A stretch of 64,000 nt of DNA from Chlorobium phaeovibrioides (GTDB taxonomy: Bacteria; Bacteroidota; Chlorobiia; Chlorobiales; Chlorobiaceae), in NCBI RefSeq assembly GCF_003968655.1, contig NZ_RXYK01000004.1, forward strand, positions 1 through 64,000, given 5' to 3'. This document shows positions 19,248-28,811 of this stretch, one piece after another. How positions within the stretch are numbered: the stretch's first letter is position 1; each line of letters opens with the position of its first letter. The position numbers and the translations under genes are program-made. A model generated the notes under the pieces. The model saw only the letters and a list, made by a program, of their open reading frames with translations, did not search any database and had not been told where the DNA came from.

Positions 19248-20036
19248 ATGCAGTCAAAGCTTGATAAAATACATGCCGGCATCAATGCCGCTGACAGGGC
19301 TGGTCGCTGGTCTATGGGGGAGGAGTTTCTCGATACCGATCGTCTTCGTGGTTTCAGTTACGGCAATCTTGCTCTTCGGCGTCAGGCCCATATTTTTTTG
19401 AGCCATGGAGTTATTGCCGCTGTCTTGATTCTTTTGCTGTTCTGGGCAGGAGCTGCCAACTGGCAACGCATTTCAATGCTTTTTGGCGGAGGTTCCCCTG
19501 ATTCAGGGCAGGCTCTTGAGTTGTACGAGGTAGTCAGTTGTGTGACCCAGCTGCCACCTCCTCCGCCTCTGCATATGCCCCCTCCTGCACCATCGAAAGT
19601 GGTGGCGCCCTCTCCGGCAGTTCCCAATGTCGGAAAGATCAAAAAAGTTAAAGAGAGCGAGGTGCCTGCCGATCAGACCATGGCCACTCAAAAAGAGCTC
19701 CGCCAGGCTTTTCAGGCGGGGGACGGCGCGGGTGATGATGTGCCGTCGTTCGTGGCGTGCGATAAAATGCCGGGCTTTCTTGATCAGAAAAAGCCTCGTT
19801 ATCCTGAAATGGCGAGAATAGCCGGTATTGAAGGGAAGGTGTTTGTCAGCGTTCTTGTATGCGAGGATGGCCGCCCGCTGAAAGCAAAGGTGATGAAACG
19901 AATCCCGGCCGACTGCACGGTTTTTGATGAGGTTGCCATCCGTTCAGTCATGGAGTCGCGTTATTATCCCGCTGTGCAGGCAAGCCGGCCTATCAGGGTA
20001 TGGTTTACCGTTCCGATCCGATTTAGAATCGACTGA
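19248..20036 (+). CDS. tonB: TonB family energy transducer
   Basis: The 262-aa protein spans the inner membrane once (about residues 48-70, after an unusually long cytoplasmic N-terminus of about 45 residues). It has a proline-rich periplasmic linker (LPPPPPLHMPPPAP) and ends in a TonB C-terminal domain: YPEMARIAGIEGKVFVSVLV, then the final [12 protein letters not shown]. It passes proton-motive energy to outer-membrane receptors such as the one at 40.1-42.3 kb. Its 3' end overlaps the convergent small membrane-protein gene by 14 bp. Confidence 0.88.
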   Translation: MQSKLDKIHAGINAADRAGRWSMGEEFLDTDRLRGFSYGNLALRRQAHIFLSHGVIAAVLILLLFWAGAANWQRISMLFGGGSPDSGQALELYEVVSCVTQLPPPPPLHMPPPAPSKVVAPSPAVPNVGKIKKVKESEVPADQTMATQKELRQAFQAGDGAGDDVPSFVACDKMPGFLDQKKPRYPEMARIAGIEGKVFVSVLVCEDGRPLKAKVMKRIPADCTVFDEVAIRSVMESRYYPAVQASRPIRVWFTVPIRFRID

Positions 20037-20271
20037 TGGGGCGAAGGAGTATCCCAAACCCTATGGCCACGAATGCGCCGATGATGAGGAACGGAGCCAC
20101 ATTGAGCGCAAAGAATCCATCGACCTGCCTCTCGATGGACATTCCCCAGAAACTGCCTGCAATCACCAGCGCTCCTGTCCCGATAATGAGATAGTTCGTC
20201 TTGCCGAGAGGCATGCCGTGTGCTTTATCTTCAGCTTTATGTGCCGGCGGTTTCTTCCGTGAAGATTTCAT
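20023..20271 (-). CDS. Small two-helix membrane protein (DUF3098-like)
   Basis: The 82-aa protein has a basic, soluble N-terminus and two hydrophobic helices (about 27-45 and 56-76), with [21 protein letters not shown] before the first loop. This resembles the DUF3098 family of Bacteroidetes/Chlorobi, whose function is unknown. Its start lies inside the end of argD (35-bp overlap); a downstream ATG (MPLGKTNYL, at 20214) would remove that overlap. The 3' end overlaps tonB on the other strand. Confidence 0.6.
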   Translation of the reverse strand: MKSSRKKPPAHKAEDKAHGMPLGKTNYLIIGTGALVIAGSFWGMSIERQVDGFFALNVAPFLIIGAFVAIGFGILLRPISRF

Positions 20272-21442
20272 CGAGTGCGTTGATGCATTGTTGCGCCTCT
20301 TCGGGCGTTAAGATGAGCGGGGGCAAAAGCCTTATGACATTCTGGCTTGTCGCATTGATGAGAATATGGCGCTTGAGAGCAGACTCTACATAATATTTCG
20401 CCTCCCTTTCCACCGTTACCCCTATCATCAAGCCGTACTGCCGGATTTCGCGGATCTGCGGGTGTTTTTCAGCGAGCAGTTCAAACTGCCGGCGCATGTG
20501 GTCTCCCGTATTGAGGGCGTTCTCCATCAGCCGGTCATCCATGATGGCCTCTATCATGGCCAAACCTGCAGCACAGGCAACCGGGTTGCCTCCAAATGTG
20601 GTCCCATGGCTGCCGTAGGTGAGCACATCGGCAACTTTCTCGCTTCCGATGACGGCTGCAAGAGGGAGACCGCCTCCGAGCGGTTTTGCAAGGCAGACCA
20701 TGTCAGGCTGAAGCGGGGTGTGGTCATAGCTGAAAAACTTTCCTGTCCGTCCGCAGCCAGCCTGGATTTCATCGGCCACAATAAGGAAGCCATACTCCTC
20801 CCGTAACTCCATCAGACGGCTGATGAATCCCGACGATACCCTGTGGATACCTCCTTCGCCCTGAACCGCTTCGATAAAGACAGCGGCAGTTCTTTTGGAA
20901 ACTCTTTTCTCCAGATCCTCAATGTCGTTGAAGGCTATCATGCCGGTGGAGGGGAGCAGTGGCTCAAATCCGCCTACATACTGGGGCTTTGCGGTCAGTG
21001 ACATTGCACCGTATGTTCTTCCATGGAAGCAGTTGCTGAGCGAGAGGACTTCGTTTTTCGCCGCACTGTCGTTTCCTGCGGCCCATTTTCTGGCCATTTT
21101 GATGGCGGCTTCAATTGCTTCTGTGCCACTGTTGGCAAAAAAGACCTTGGAGAGTCCGGAGAGTTCAATCAGTTTTGCCGCCAGTTCAAACTGGGGACGG
21201 AGCATGAAAAGGTTTGATGTGTGGATGAGCTTTTTTGCCTGTTCAGCAATAGCCTCCTCCAGTCTGCTGTCGCCATAGCCGAGGGCATTGACGCCGATGC
21301 CGGCAATCATATCGAGATACCGGGTGCCGTCATCACCGACAATCCAGACGCCTTTGCCATGGGTCGGGGCAATGGGGAGACGGGAATAATTGTGGAAGAA
21401 AAGATTTTGTTCACTCTCAGGGTTGACAGACAGCTGTTTCAT
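20237..21442 (-). CDS. argD: Acetylornithine aminotransferase (class III)
   Basis: The 401-aa PLP enzyme transfers the amino group between N-acetylornithine and 2-oxoglutarate in arginine synthesis. Class III features: GVNALGYG near residue 50, [39 protein letters not shown], and [12 protein letters not shown] with the Schiff-base lysine, then [13 protein letters not shown]. The frame is open further upstream, but the ATG at 21442 ([10 protein letters not shown]) is chosen because the extra residues are not conserved-looking. Succinyldiaminopimelate or ornithine activity cannot be excluded. Confidence 0.88.
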   Translation of the reverse strand: MKQLSVNPESEQNLFFHNYSRLPIAPTHGKGVWIVGDDGTRYLDMIAGIGVNALGYGDSRLEEAIAEQAKKLIHTSNLFMLRPQFELAAKLIELSGLSKVFFANSGTEAIEAAIKMARKWAAGNDSAAKNEVLSLSNCFHGRTYGAMSLTAKPQYVGGFEPLLPSTGMIAFNDIEDLEKRVSKRTAAVFIEAVQGEGGIHRVSSGFISRLMELREEYGFLIVADEIQAGCGRTGKFFSYDHTPLQPDMVCLAKPLGGGLPLAAVIGSEKVADVLTYGSHGTTFGGNPVACAAGLAMIEAIMDDRLMENALNTGDHMRRQFELLAEKHPQIREIRQYGLMIGVTVEREAKYYVESALKRHILINATSQNVIRLLPPLILTPEEAQQCINALDEIFTEETAGT

Positions 21443-21473
21443 GCTTTTTACTTCGTTCAATTGTATTGTTGAT

Positions 21474-21686
21474 TCAAGAATTTTCTTCACCTTTTTTCAG
21501 GAGCATCACCGACTTGATTATCCTCCAGAGGCCGTATGCACCCGTCAGCGCGCTGAAGATTCTGATGTCTCCCGCCGTGGAAGTGGTGCCACTGCCAACG
21601 GTAAAAAAAAGCCAGAGGGAAATGGCGATGAATGAAGTCCCAACGAGGACTCCAACAGCTGCTGGCAGCGTGGAGGAAGCCCTCAC
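21474..21686 (-). CDS. Small two-helix membrane protein, coupled to ndh
   Basis: I chose a GTG start at 21686 that overlaps the ndh stop codon as GTGA, the usual sign of translational coupling. That gives a 70-aa protein with two hydrophobic stretches ([20 protein letters not shown] and a weaker one around [15 protein letters not shown]) and a charged tail (LKKGEENS). The frame stays open to an ATG at 21734 or 21791 inside ndh. I do not recognise the family. Its position suggests a partner or anchor of the type II NADH dehydrogenase, but that is only context. Confidence 0.5.
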   Translation of the reverse strand: MRASSTLPAAVGVLVGTSFIAISLWLFFTVGSGTTSTAGDIRIFSALTGAYGLWRIIKSVMLLKKGEENS

Positions 21687-22999
21687 AATGGAGGATCTTT
21701 CGGGCAGGTATTGCTGTCCGGATAGAAACGCCATTCCCGATTGACGATGAGCCGGGCGCCGAAACCGAAGGTGAAGTATGACCAGCCCCACTGCATCAAG
21801 ACGAAGACCCGGTGCTTGAAGCTGGTGAGGTAATAGATATGGACCAGCAGCCAGGTGAACCAGGCCGGTGCGCCGTCAAATTGAATGTTGCCGATTTCAA
21901 CAATGGCGCGGTTTTTGCCGATGGTGGCCATCTGCCCCTTGTCGGTGTATTTGAATGGCTTTCTTTCCTTTCCTTTCAGGTCACGGAGGATGGTTTTTCC
22001 GATGAAGTGCCCCTCCTGAATTGCTACAGGAGCCATGCCGGGGAGCGGCTTGCCTGCTTCATTGAGGAGGCAGGCCTGATCTCCTCCCACAAAGATTTCC
22101 GGGTGGCCGGGGATACTGAGATCGCCCTCCACAACAAATCTGCCGATGCGGTCGGTTTCGGCTCCCATGTCGTTGGGGATTGCTATGGCCGTCACGCCGG
22201 CAGCCCAGAGGACTGTTGCCGCCTCTATGCGTTCGTTGCCAATCTGCACACCGTTTTCATCAACATCGCTTACCATGCTGTTCGTCCATATCTGAACGCC
22301 GAGCTGTTCAAGCGAACGGGTTGCTTTACTTGCGAGGTTCCGGTCAAAAGTCCCGAGAATTCTCGGGGCGGCTTCGACAATGAAAATCCGGGTCAGTTTC
22401 GGGTCGATCTGGCGGTAGAGTTTTGAGAGGGTGTAGCGGCTCATTTCGCCGATTGAGCCTGCAAGTTCAACGCCGGTTGGCCCCCCGCCAACAATGACAA
22501 AAGTGAGCAGCTTCTTGCGCTCTACAGGGTCGTTGGTCCGTTCAGCTGCTTCGTATGCCTCCAGCACCCGCCGGCGGATTTCCTTGGCCTGTGATATGGT
22601 TTTCAGTCCAGGTGCATATTGCTCCCACCCGTTGTTGCCGAAATAGTGGTGACGGACGCCACAGGCAAGAATCAGATAGTCATAGGCGACCTCACCAAAA
22701 TCGGTAGTGACGGTTTTTGATTCAGCATTGACCCTCTCCACAATGCCCTTGTAGACGGTGATGTTGTTGTAGTTGGCGAGCATGTTTCTGAGTGGCGCGG
22801 CAATATCTCCCTCATCAAGCGCCGACATGGCAACCTGATAGAGGAGTGGCTGAAAAAGGTGGTAGTTCCGGCGGTCGATGAGGACGATATCGAGGTCATC
22901 CCTGTTCCCCAGTATCCTTGCTGCCCTCAGGCCGGTGAATCCGCCGCCGACAATGACGACGCGTTTTTTTGCAGTTCCTTCCCTGTATTGATCAGACAT
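21683..22999 (-). CDS. ndh: Type II NADH dehydrogenase (NDH-2)
   Basis: The 438-aa flavoprotein transfers electrons from NADH to quinone without pumping protons. The FAD-binding VVIVGGGFTGLRAARIL is at residues 14-30 and the NAD-binding FVIVGGGPTGVELAGSIGEM near 167. C-terminal motifs include GGDQACL, PGMAPVAIQEG and a hydrophobic/aromatic C-terminal segment (WFTWLLVHIYYL) that resembles the membrane anchor. In a photosynthetic anaerobe it would balance NADH against the menaquinone pool (inference). A small coupled membrane-protein gene follows. Confidence 0.92.
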   Translation of the reverse strand: MSDQYREGTAKKRVVIVGGGFTGLRAARILGNRDDLDIVLIDRRNYHLFQPLLYQVAMSALDEGDIAAPLRNMLANYNNITVYKGIVERVNAESKTVTTDFGEVAYDYLILACGVRHHYFGNNGWEQYAPGLKTISQAKEIRRRVLEAYEAAERTNDPVERKKLLTFVIVGGGPTGVELAGSIGEMSRYTLSKLYRQIDPKLTRIFIVEAAPRILGTFDRNLASKATRSLEQLGVQIWTNSMVSDVDENGVQIGNERIEAATVLWAAGVTAIAIPNDMGAETDRIGRFVVEGDLSIPGHPEIFVGGDQACLLNEAGKPLPGMAPVAIQEGHFIGKTILRDLKGKERKPFKYTDKGQMATIGKNRAIVEIGNIQFDGAPAWFTWLLVHIYYLTSFKHRVFVLMQWGWSYFTFGFGARLIVNREWRFYPDSNTCPKDPPL

Positions 23000-23079
23000 G
23001 TCGTTCGGGGTGCGTTTTTGTTTGAGGTTTTCTTGTTGATAATAATATATAAGAATATCACTCTATGCGAATGTTTCGT

Positions 23080-23583
23080 TCAAGTGAGATTTTCAATGAT
23101 CCCGCGATGGAGCGGAAACCGGGCTATGAGTTCTTCTCTTTTTGCAAATGCAAAGTCCCTGAACTCAAACCCCGGTGCCACCACACAGCTGACAAGGGTG
23201 TAGCCTGATAGGCCCGGAGAAGGGGGCGCAGCTCCGAACCAGTCGCCTGCCGCAACAACCCCCTGCAGTTCGTTGCCACTGAGAGGGTCGGGACCAAGAG
23301 TGAATGAGGATGGCGTTCCCTCGCCGCCCGGGAATACCGATATCCTCAAAGGGTCTCCCGCGTGCCAGAGCCATAGCTCATCTGAACGAATCCGGTGCAG
23401 CGTAGAACGGTCACCGGCCTCAAGCAGGTAATAAATGGCAGTGGCACATGATCGGGGGCTCGTACAGGGGGCTCCATCACTGAACGGTAAGGATTCTGCC
23501 GTCCTCCATGTTTCTCGGAACCATCCCCCTTCGGGGTGGCGAAGAAGCTCCAGGCGTTCTTGCCAGAATTCAGCTTTCTGCAT
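23080..23583 (-). CDS. Cupin-fold protein (DUF985 / cupin_5)
   Basis: The 167-aa protein matches the cupin_5 family: [14 protein letters not shown] near the N-terminus, [28 protein letters not shown] in the centre, and [12 protein letters not shown] and [15 protein letters not shown] later. The His residues in HRIRSDELW and WLWHAGDP could bind metal. Members are of unknown function; some are related to isomerase-like cupins. The start at 23583 overlaps the end of purE by 14 bp, suggesting translation coupling. Confidence 0.75.
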   Translation of the reverse strand: MQKAEFWQERLELLRHPEGGWFRETWRTAESLPFSDGAPCTSPRSCATAIYYLLEAGDRSTLHRIRSDELWLWHAGDPLRISVFPGGEGTPSSFTLGPDPLSGNELQGVVAAGDWFGAAPPSPGLSGYTLVSCVVAPGFEFRDFAFAKREELIARFPLHRGIIENLT

Positions 23584-24097
23584 GCAGCCGCTGGCGGATT
23601 TTTGCTGTTTTCTGGCGGGACGCATCGGCCAGTTTTCCGCGGAAGGCAACCAGCGCATCCATCAGTTTTTCGTCTGAAAGAGCCATGATCTGAACGGCGA
23701 GGAGGGCTGCGTTGCGGGCATTGTCTATGCCCACGGTTGCTACCGGAATGCCGGCCGGCATCTGCACAATGGCGTAGAGTGCATCCTGTCCGCTGAGTTT
23801 TTTGTTGAAAATCGGTACGCCGATGACCGGCAGTTCGGTCATGGCAGCCGTGACTCCCGGAAGGTGTGCCGCCCCACCCGCTCCAGCGATGATGGCCTTA
23901 AGTCCCCTCTCTCTGGCTGAGGATGCATATGCCTCCAGATCTCGCGGTGTCCGGTGTGCTGAAATGACGGAAATTTCCGACGCTATCGAGAATTCGTCAA
24001 GCACCGTTAACGCCTCCTTCATGATTTCAAAGTCGGAATCCGAGCCCATGATGATTCCTATTGCCGGTATTGGTAGTGAAGTTGCTGATGTATTCAT
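23570..24097 (-). CDS. purE: N5-carboxyaminoimidazole ribonucleotide mutase
   Basis: The 175-aa class I PurE converts N5-CAIR to CAIR in purine synthesis. Diagnostic stretches are [13 protein letters not shown] near residue 17, [13 protein letters not shown] (with the catalytic His), [19 protein letters not shown] and [30 protein letters not shown]. Class I normally works with PurK, which is not in the window. It is upstream of and overlaps the cupin gene. Confidence 0.95.
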   Translation of the reverse strand: MNTSATSLPIPAIGIIMGSDSDFEIMKEALTVLDEFSIASEISVISAHRTPRDLEAYASSARERGLKAIIAGAGGAAHLPGVTAAMTELPVIGVPIFNKKLSGQDALYAIVQMPAGIPVATVGIDNARNAALLAVQIMALSDEKLMDALVAFRGKLADASRQKTAKIRQRLHAES

Positions 24098-24228
24098 AGA
24101 AAAAAAAGTAGTTCTGCATCCGGGCAGGCAGAAGGTTCAGGGGGCTCCCGGTTTATGAAATGGCCCTGATTTTATGTATTTTCCCCAGTGTGAATTTATA
24201 AAATAATTACCTGTAGAGGAAGAGCACA

Positions 24229-25647
24229 ATGGCAACAAATCTCGCCGAAAAGTACAGCAATCCCGGACCCCGTTACACCAGTTACCCCACCATTCCCTCA
24301 TGGAGTACTGATGGCGTTTCAGTGGAACAGTGGAAAGAGGCCATGATCAAGGGTTTCAATGATAGCAATGAAACCAGCGGCATCAGTATGTACATACATA
24401 TTCCCTACTGTGAGAACCACTGCTATTTCTGTGGATGCAACGCACACCGCACCCAGGACCACTCTTTCGAGAAGCCCTATCTTGAAGCTCTGCTCAAGGA
24501 GTGGCAGATGTACCTTGATGTGTTCCCCGGAACGCTCAATGTCAAGGAGATGCATATCGGCGGAGGCACACCGACCTTTTTCAGTCCTGAAAACCTTACT
24601 CTTCTCATTGAAGGCCTGTACAGCCATGTCAACCGGATGGAGGGCTATGTATTCAGTTTCGAGACCAATCCCCGTTCCACAACGAAAGAGCATCTTGTTG
24701 CGCTCTACAACGCGGGGTTCCGCCGGCTGAGCTTCGGAATCCAGGATTTCGACCCCATTGTGCAGAAAGAGATCAACCGTATCCAGTCATTTGAGCTGGT
24801 GAAGGAAAAAGTTGATCTTGCCCGTGAAATCGGGTTCACCTCAGTCAATTTTGATCTTGTCTATGGCCTTCCGAAACAGACGCTTGCAACCATTACCGAT
24901 ACCATAGATAAGGTGATGCAGCTGCGCCCCGACCGCCTGGCCTTTTATGCCTATGGCCATAACCCCCATATGTACGAAGGGCAGCGCAGGTTCAAGGAGG
25001 AGGATCTTCCGGTCGGTGACGCCAAGCAGGAGCTCTACGATAAGGGCAGTGCCATGCTTGAGTCCATCGGCTACCATGAAATCGGTATGGACCATTTTGC
25101 AATCGAGGGCGACTCGCTCTACACTGCAGCCAAAAACAGCTCCCTGCACCGCAACTTTATGGGCTATACGGAGAACACCACCCAGATGATGCTGGCACTT
25201 GGTTCTTCTTCCATCAGCGATACCTGGTATGCATTCGCCCAGAACGAGCGGACTGACGGCGCATACATCAAGGCTGTCAACGAAGGGCGTTTCCCGCTTC
25301 ACCGCGGTCATCTGCTGACAGACGAGGATCTTGTGCTGCGTCGTCACATTCTTAACCTCATGTGCCGTCAGGAGACCTCATGGGCTGATCCGAAGCTTTA
25401 CACTGAAGAACTCGATGTGGCGCGTTACCGTCTTGAGGACATGGAGAATGACGGGCTGGTGGTTCTTGGCGATAAATGCGTCAGGGTTACCGATGAGGGG
25501 ATTCCCTATCTCCGCAACATCTGCATGGCCTTTGACGCCCTGCTCTGGCGTTCCGACAGCCTTTCCAGGGCCTACAATGTCTCGCGTGACATCCAGAAGG
25601 GTTATATTGAAAAGGCCCGTCTCGCAAAAGAACAGCAGGCCGGTTGA
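24229..25647 (+). CDS. hemN: Oxygen-independent coproporphyrinogen III oxidase
   Basis: The 472-aa radical-SAM enzyme decarboxylates coproporphyrinogen III to protoporphyrinogen IX without oxygen. This is needed for haem and bacteriochlorophyll in an anaerobe. The [4Fe-4S]/SAM motif is [11 protein letters not shown] at about residues 60-70 (C-x3-C-x2-C plus the extra cysteine of true HemN). IGGGTPTFF and SFGIQDFDP are SAM-core motifs, and the N-terminal [13 protein letters not shown] trip-wire region marks genuine HemN, as opposed to HemW-like haem chaperones. An AGAGGAAGAG sequence precedes the start. A terminator follows. Confidence 0.96.
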   Translation: MATNLAEKYSNPGPRYTSYPTIPSWSTDGVSVEQWKEAMIKGFNDSNETSGISMYIHIPYCENHCYFCGCNAHRTQDHSFEKPYLEALLKEWQMYLDVFPGTLNVKEMHIGGGTPTFFSPENLTLLIEGLYSHVNRMEGYVFSFETNPRSTTKEHLVALYNAGFRRLSFGIQDFDPIVQKEINRIQSFELVKEKVDLAREIGFTSVNFDLVYGLPKQTLATITDTIDKVMQLRPDRLAFYAYGHNPHMYEGQRRFKEEDLPVGDAKQELYDKGSAMLESIGYHEIGMDHFAIEGDSLYTAAKNSSLHRNFMGYTENTTQMMLALGSSSISDTWYAFAQNERTDGAYIKAVNEGRFPLHRGHLLTDEDLVLRRHILNLMCRQETSWADPKLYTEELDVARYRLEDMENDGLVVLGDKCVRVTDEGIPYLRNICMAFDALLWRSDSLSRAYNVSRDIQKGYIEKARLAKEQQAG

Positions 25648-25666
25648 ATGTGGTGTTCTGCAACTG

Positions 25667-25696
25667 AAAAAGGGTGACGCCGGTCACCCTTTTTTT
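25667..25696 (+). terminator. Terminator after hemN
   Basis: An 8-bp perfect stem (AGGGTGAC / GTCACCCT) with a 4-nt GCCG loop is followed by six T. It starts 20 bp beyond the hemN stop and ends 12 bp before the next gene. Confidence 0.92.
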
Positions 25697-25707
25697 ATGC
25701 CCAGCCA

Positions 25708-26844
25708 ATGAAAAAAAATGTAAGAATCGGATTTCTCGGAAGTGGATGGGCCCGTATTGCACAGGCTCCGGCATTTTCCTTGATGGACGATGTGAGCCTT
25801 GCCGCCGTGGCAAGCCCCACCGACATGCACCGCACGAAATTCATGGATCGGTTCGGCATCCCGAAAGGCTATGCTGACTGGCAGGCACTTCTTGCAGAGG
25901 ACCTTGATCTTGTCTGCGTGACAACTCCGCCATTTCTGCATCGCGACATGGTGACGGCACTTCTCGGGAGCGGCAAAAGCGTCATCTGCGAAAAGCCCTT
26001 TGCCCTCAATGTTGGAGAAGCGGAAGCGATGTTCAATGCATCACTTTCTTCTCCCGGTCTTGCAGTGCTCGACCATCAGCTCCGCTTCCACCCTGCCGTG
26101 CGGACCATGAAGCAGATGATCGAGAGCGGGGAGATCGGCCGGCTTCATGATGTACGCAGCATTGTCAACCTTTCCAGTCGTAACCGTCCGGATCAGCCAT
26201 GGTCGTGGTGGAGCGACAGCGCGCGGGGCGGAGGAGCCCTTGGCGCAATCGGTTCACATCTGATAGACCTCAATCGTTTTCTCGTTGGGGAGATAAAGGA
26301 GGTTTCCTGCAGCCTGACTACCAGCATTCCCAGGCGGCCCGACGGCGAGGGGAGGCAGCGCCCGGTAACCTCCGACGACAGCTTTGCCATGATGATGCGT
26401 TTCGGCCCCTCAAGCATGGCTCTTGCCGCTCCCTCTCTGATGCATGTGACAACTGTCGGCGCATACACATGGTTTTCCTTTGAGGTTTCGGGCAGTCTGA
26501 AAACCATCCGGCTTGACGGTGCCGGCCGGCTCTGGGAAATCACCCCCGATAAAGCCAAAGGGGGACGAAGTCTGATTGACACCCCCCGTTGGAAGCAGAT
26601 CGAGCCCATCCTGCCATGGGACGAACTTGTCCTGCAGGAAAAAATCCGTCACTCCTCACTCGCGGTCCATGGCATTTTTGCCGTCGGATTTGCTTTTCTC
26701 GCCCACCGCATGGTCAAAGCCATCCGTAATGGTGAGACCCGGATACCCGACGCCGCGGGATTTGCTGATGGCCTCGTCATCCAGAAAATCATCCGCGCTG
26801 CCCGTGACTCCAGCGATACCGGAAGCTGGATTAAACCATTCTGA
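25708..26844 (+). CDS. Gfo/Idh/MocA family oxidoreductase
   Basis: The 378-aa protein has an N-terminal Rossmann fold ([14 protein letters not shown], residues 5-18), the family EKPF motif near residue 93 and a C-terminal alpha/beta domain. These enzymes oxidise or reduce sugars, cyclitols or related compounds with NAD(P). The C-terminal sequences [21 protein letters not shown] are typical. Substrate unknown. It sits alone between the hemN terminator and the marR operator, so context does not assign a pathway. Confidence 0.85.
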   Translation: MKKNVRIGFLGSGWARIAQAPAFSLMDDVSLAAVASPTDMHRTKFMDRFGIPKGYADWQALLAEDLDLVCVTTPPFLHRDMVTALLGSGKSVICEKPFALNVGEAEAMFNASLSSPGLAVLDHQLRFHPAVRTMKQMIESGEIGRLHDVRSIVNLSSRNRPDQPWSWWSDSARGGGALGAIGSHLIDLNRFLVGEIKEVSCSLTTSIPRRPDGEGRQRPVTSDDSFAMMMRFGPSSMALAAPSLMHVTTVGAYTWFSFEVSGSLKTIRLDGAGRLWEITPDKAKGGRSLIDTPRWKQIEPILPWDELVLQEKIRHSSLAVHGIFAVGFAFLAHRMVKAIRNGETRIPDAAGFADGLVIQKIIRAARDSSDTGSWIKPF

Positions 26845-26932
26845 AACAGTAGCTTCCGCTCAAAACCTCAAAGAGGTAAAACTGCCTGATTTGGTGATTG
26901 GGTCAGGGTTTTGTATGTTAATGCAGAATTGT

Positions 26933-26958
26933 TTCGTGTACGAATATTTGTGTACGAA
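26933..26958 (+). promoter_or_regulatory. Tandem palindromic operator upstream of marR-abl operon
   Basis: Two 12-bp sites lie side by side, 14 bp centre to centre. The first, TTCGT-GT-ACGAA (26933-26944), is a perfect inverted repeat; the second, TTTGT-GT-ACGAA (26947-26958), has one mismatch. They are 36 bp before the marR start. TTCGT/ACGAA-type half-sites are known for MarR-family regulators, so autoregulation of the whole operon is likely (inference). Confidence 0.65.
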
Positions 26959-26993
26959 AGAATATTTTTTTTCAATCGGATTTCCATTGAAGT

Positions 26994-27476
26994 ATGGAGC
27001 AGGAAGGGTTTTCAGATGTTGGTGTGGGGGTGCGCGGGTTTCAGGCCTTGCGCCGGATAGTGCGCGCCCTTGATGTCCATTCCCGAAAACTCTATCGGGA
27101 GTGCAACATTACTTCCCCTCAGCTGCTCTGTCTGCACAGTCTGGAGAAACAGAGAGACCAGACGCTGTCCAGAATGGCGGTGGAGCTCAATTTGAGCGTC
27201 AGCACGATGAATGGCATTGTTGATCGTCTTGAAGCCCGTGGGCTGGTGCTCCGGTCGCGCTCAGAGAAGGATCACCGGAAGGTGCATCTCACCATTACCG
27301 CTGAAGGGACGCTGCTGCTCTCTTCTGTTCCCGAGCTGATGCGTGACTCTTATTCCCGCGCATTCGGCTCTCTTTCAGTGGGCGAGCAGGAGCTTCTTAC
27401 CGGGCTGCTGGTCAAGCTGGCAGACCGCTTTGACCCCGTGCAGAGAAGTACTGGCGGTTCTCCGGAAATCATATAA
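26994..27476 (+). CDS. MarR family transcriptional regulator
   Basis: The 160-aa winged-helix protein has the recognition region [28 protein letters not shown] and a wing [15 protein letters not shown], both diagnostic of MarR. It lies first in an operon with ablA (9-bp gap), a symporter gene and ablB, and a tandem palindrome precedes it. MarR-type EctR regulates ectoine synthesis in halophilic methylotrophs, so an osmotic-stress role here is a reasonable but unproven reading. No cysteine-based redox switch is evident; C35 is the only candidate near the DNA-binding part. Confidence 0.88.
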   Translation: MEQEGFSDVGVGVRGFQALRRIVRALDVHSRKLYRECNITSPQLLCLHSLEKQRDQTLSRMAVELNLSVSTMNGIVDRLEARGLVLRSRSEKDHRKVHLTITAEGTLLLSSVPELMRDSYSRAFGSLSVGEQELLTGLLVKLADRFDPVQRSTGGSPEII

Positions 27477-27485
27477 CCCCTGTTT

Positions 27486-28811
27486 ATGACTTTATCACAA
27501 GTACAGAAAAAGATTCTTACTACCATTGATCCCCATGCAGGAGTAGCGCAGTGGACCGACTGGAAATGGCAGATGCGCAACAGCATCCGTGACCTTAAAA
27601 CCTATGAGTCCCTTCTTGGAATTGAGCTTTCCCATGAGCAGCGAGAGGCGTTCACCCAGACTGCGGCGAAATTTCCGATGTCGATCACCCCGTATTATCT
27701 CTCGCTTATCAATACCGCCGACATGGAGAATGATCCGGTGTTTCTGCAGAGTGTGCCTTCGCCGCACGAACTTCACATTCTGCCGGGAGACATGGCCGAT
27801 CCGCTTCACGAGGACCGCGACAGCCCTGCACCCTGTGTGACCCACCGCTATCCGGATCGGGTGCTCCTGCTTGTCAGCAACACCTGCCCTATGTACTGCC
27901 GGCACTGTACCCGGAAACGGAAGGTTGGCGATCAGGACACCATTCCATCCCGTGAGGCTATTTCAGCGGGGATTGAGTATATCCGCCAGACGCCCCGTGT
28001 GCGCGATGTTCTGCTGAGCGGAGGTGATCCGTTTCTTCTTTCGGATGAGTATCTTGACTGGATTCTCGCCGAGCTTCGCGCCATTCCACATGTGGAGATC
28101 ATCAGAATCGGGACCCGAACCCCGGTTGTGCTTCCACAGCGCATTACGCCGGAACTGGTTGCAATGCTGAAAAAGCATCAGCCGGTTTGGGTGAACACCC
28201 ATTTCAACCACCCGCGGGAGCTGACACAGTCCTCGAAAAACGCTCTTGCAATGCTGGCTGACGGCGGTCTTCCGCTGGGCAACCAGACGGTGCTGCTTTC
28301 GGGCATCAACGACTGCCCCCGAATCATGAAGGCGCTGGTGCACAAGCTGGTTCGCAATCGTGTACGCCCTTATTACCTCTACCAGTGCGATCTGTCTGAG
28401 GGGCTCTCTCACTTCAGGACTCCGGTGGGCAAGGGAATTGAAATTCTTGAAAGCCTGATTGGCCATACCAGCGGGTTCTCGGTGCCAACCTATGTGATTG
28501 ACGCTCCCGGTGGAGGAGGAAAGATTCCGGTAATGCCGAACTATCTGATTTCATGGTCGACCAATAAGGTGGTGCTGAGAAATTACGAGGGGGTCATTAC
28601 CACCTACAAAGAGCCGGATTCGTATGAGCCAACATTCTGCGACCGGAACTGCGACCGCTGCGATCTTCAGCTTAACCTGAGCGATGCGGACGAGGGTGAG
28701 TCGATCGGCATTCAGCAGCTGCTGTCTGACTATGATGAAACCATTTCGCTTGTGCCTGCCTCCAATGAGCGCTTTTCCCGACGCAAGGATGAAGAGCAGC
28801 CGGGCGAATGA
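27486..28811 (+). CDS. ablA: Lysine 2,3-aminomutase
   Basis: The 441-aa radical-SAM/PLP enzyme converts L-alpha-lysine to L-beta-lysine, the first step toward the osmolyte N-epsilon-acetyl-beta-lysine. Seen: [15 protein letters not shown] (cluster cysteines C-x3-C-x2-C), [25 protein letters not shown], and the PLP-lysine region [14 protein letters not shown]. The C-terminal [12 protein letters not shown] has the clustered cysteines of KamA-type enzymes. The stop overlaps the next start as ATGA. EpmB, the EF-P-specific relative, is shorter, and the downstream ablB supports the osmolyte role. Confidence 0.95.
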   Translation: MTLSQVQKKILTTIDPHAGVAQWTDWKWQMRNSIRDLKTYESLLGIELSHEQREAFTQTAAKFPMSITPYYLSLINTADMENDPVFLQSVPSPHELHILPGDMADPLHEDRDSPAPCVTHRYPDRVLLLVSNTCPMYCRHCTRKRKVGDQDTIPSREAISAGIEYIRQTPRVRDVLLSGGDPFLLSDEYLDWILAELRAIPHVEIIRIGTRTPVVLPQRITPELVAMLKKHQPVWVNTHFNHPRELTQSSKNALAMLADGGLPLGNQTVLLSGINDCPRIMKALVHKLVRNRVRPYYLYQCDLSEGLSHFRTPVGKGIEILESLIGHTSGFSVPTYVIDAPGGGGKIPVMPNYLISWSTNKVVLRNYEGVITTYKEPDSYEPTFCDRNCDRCDLQLNLSDADEGESIGIQQLLSDYDETISLVPASNERFSRRKDEEQPGE

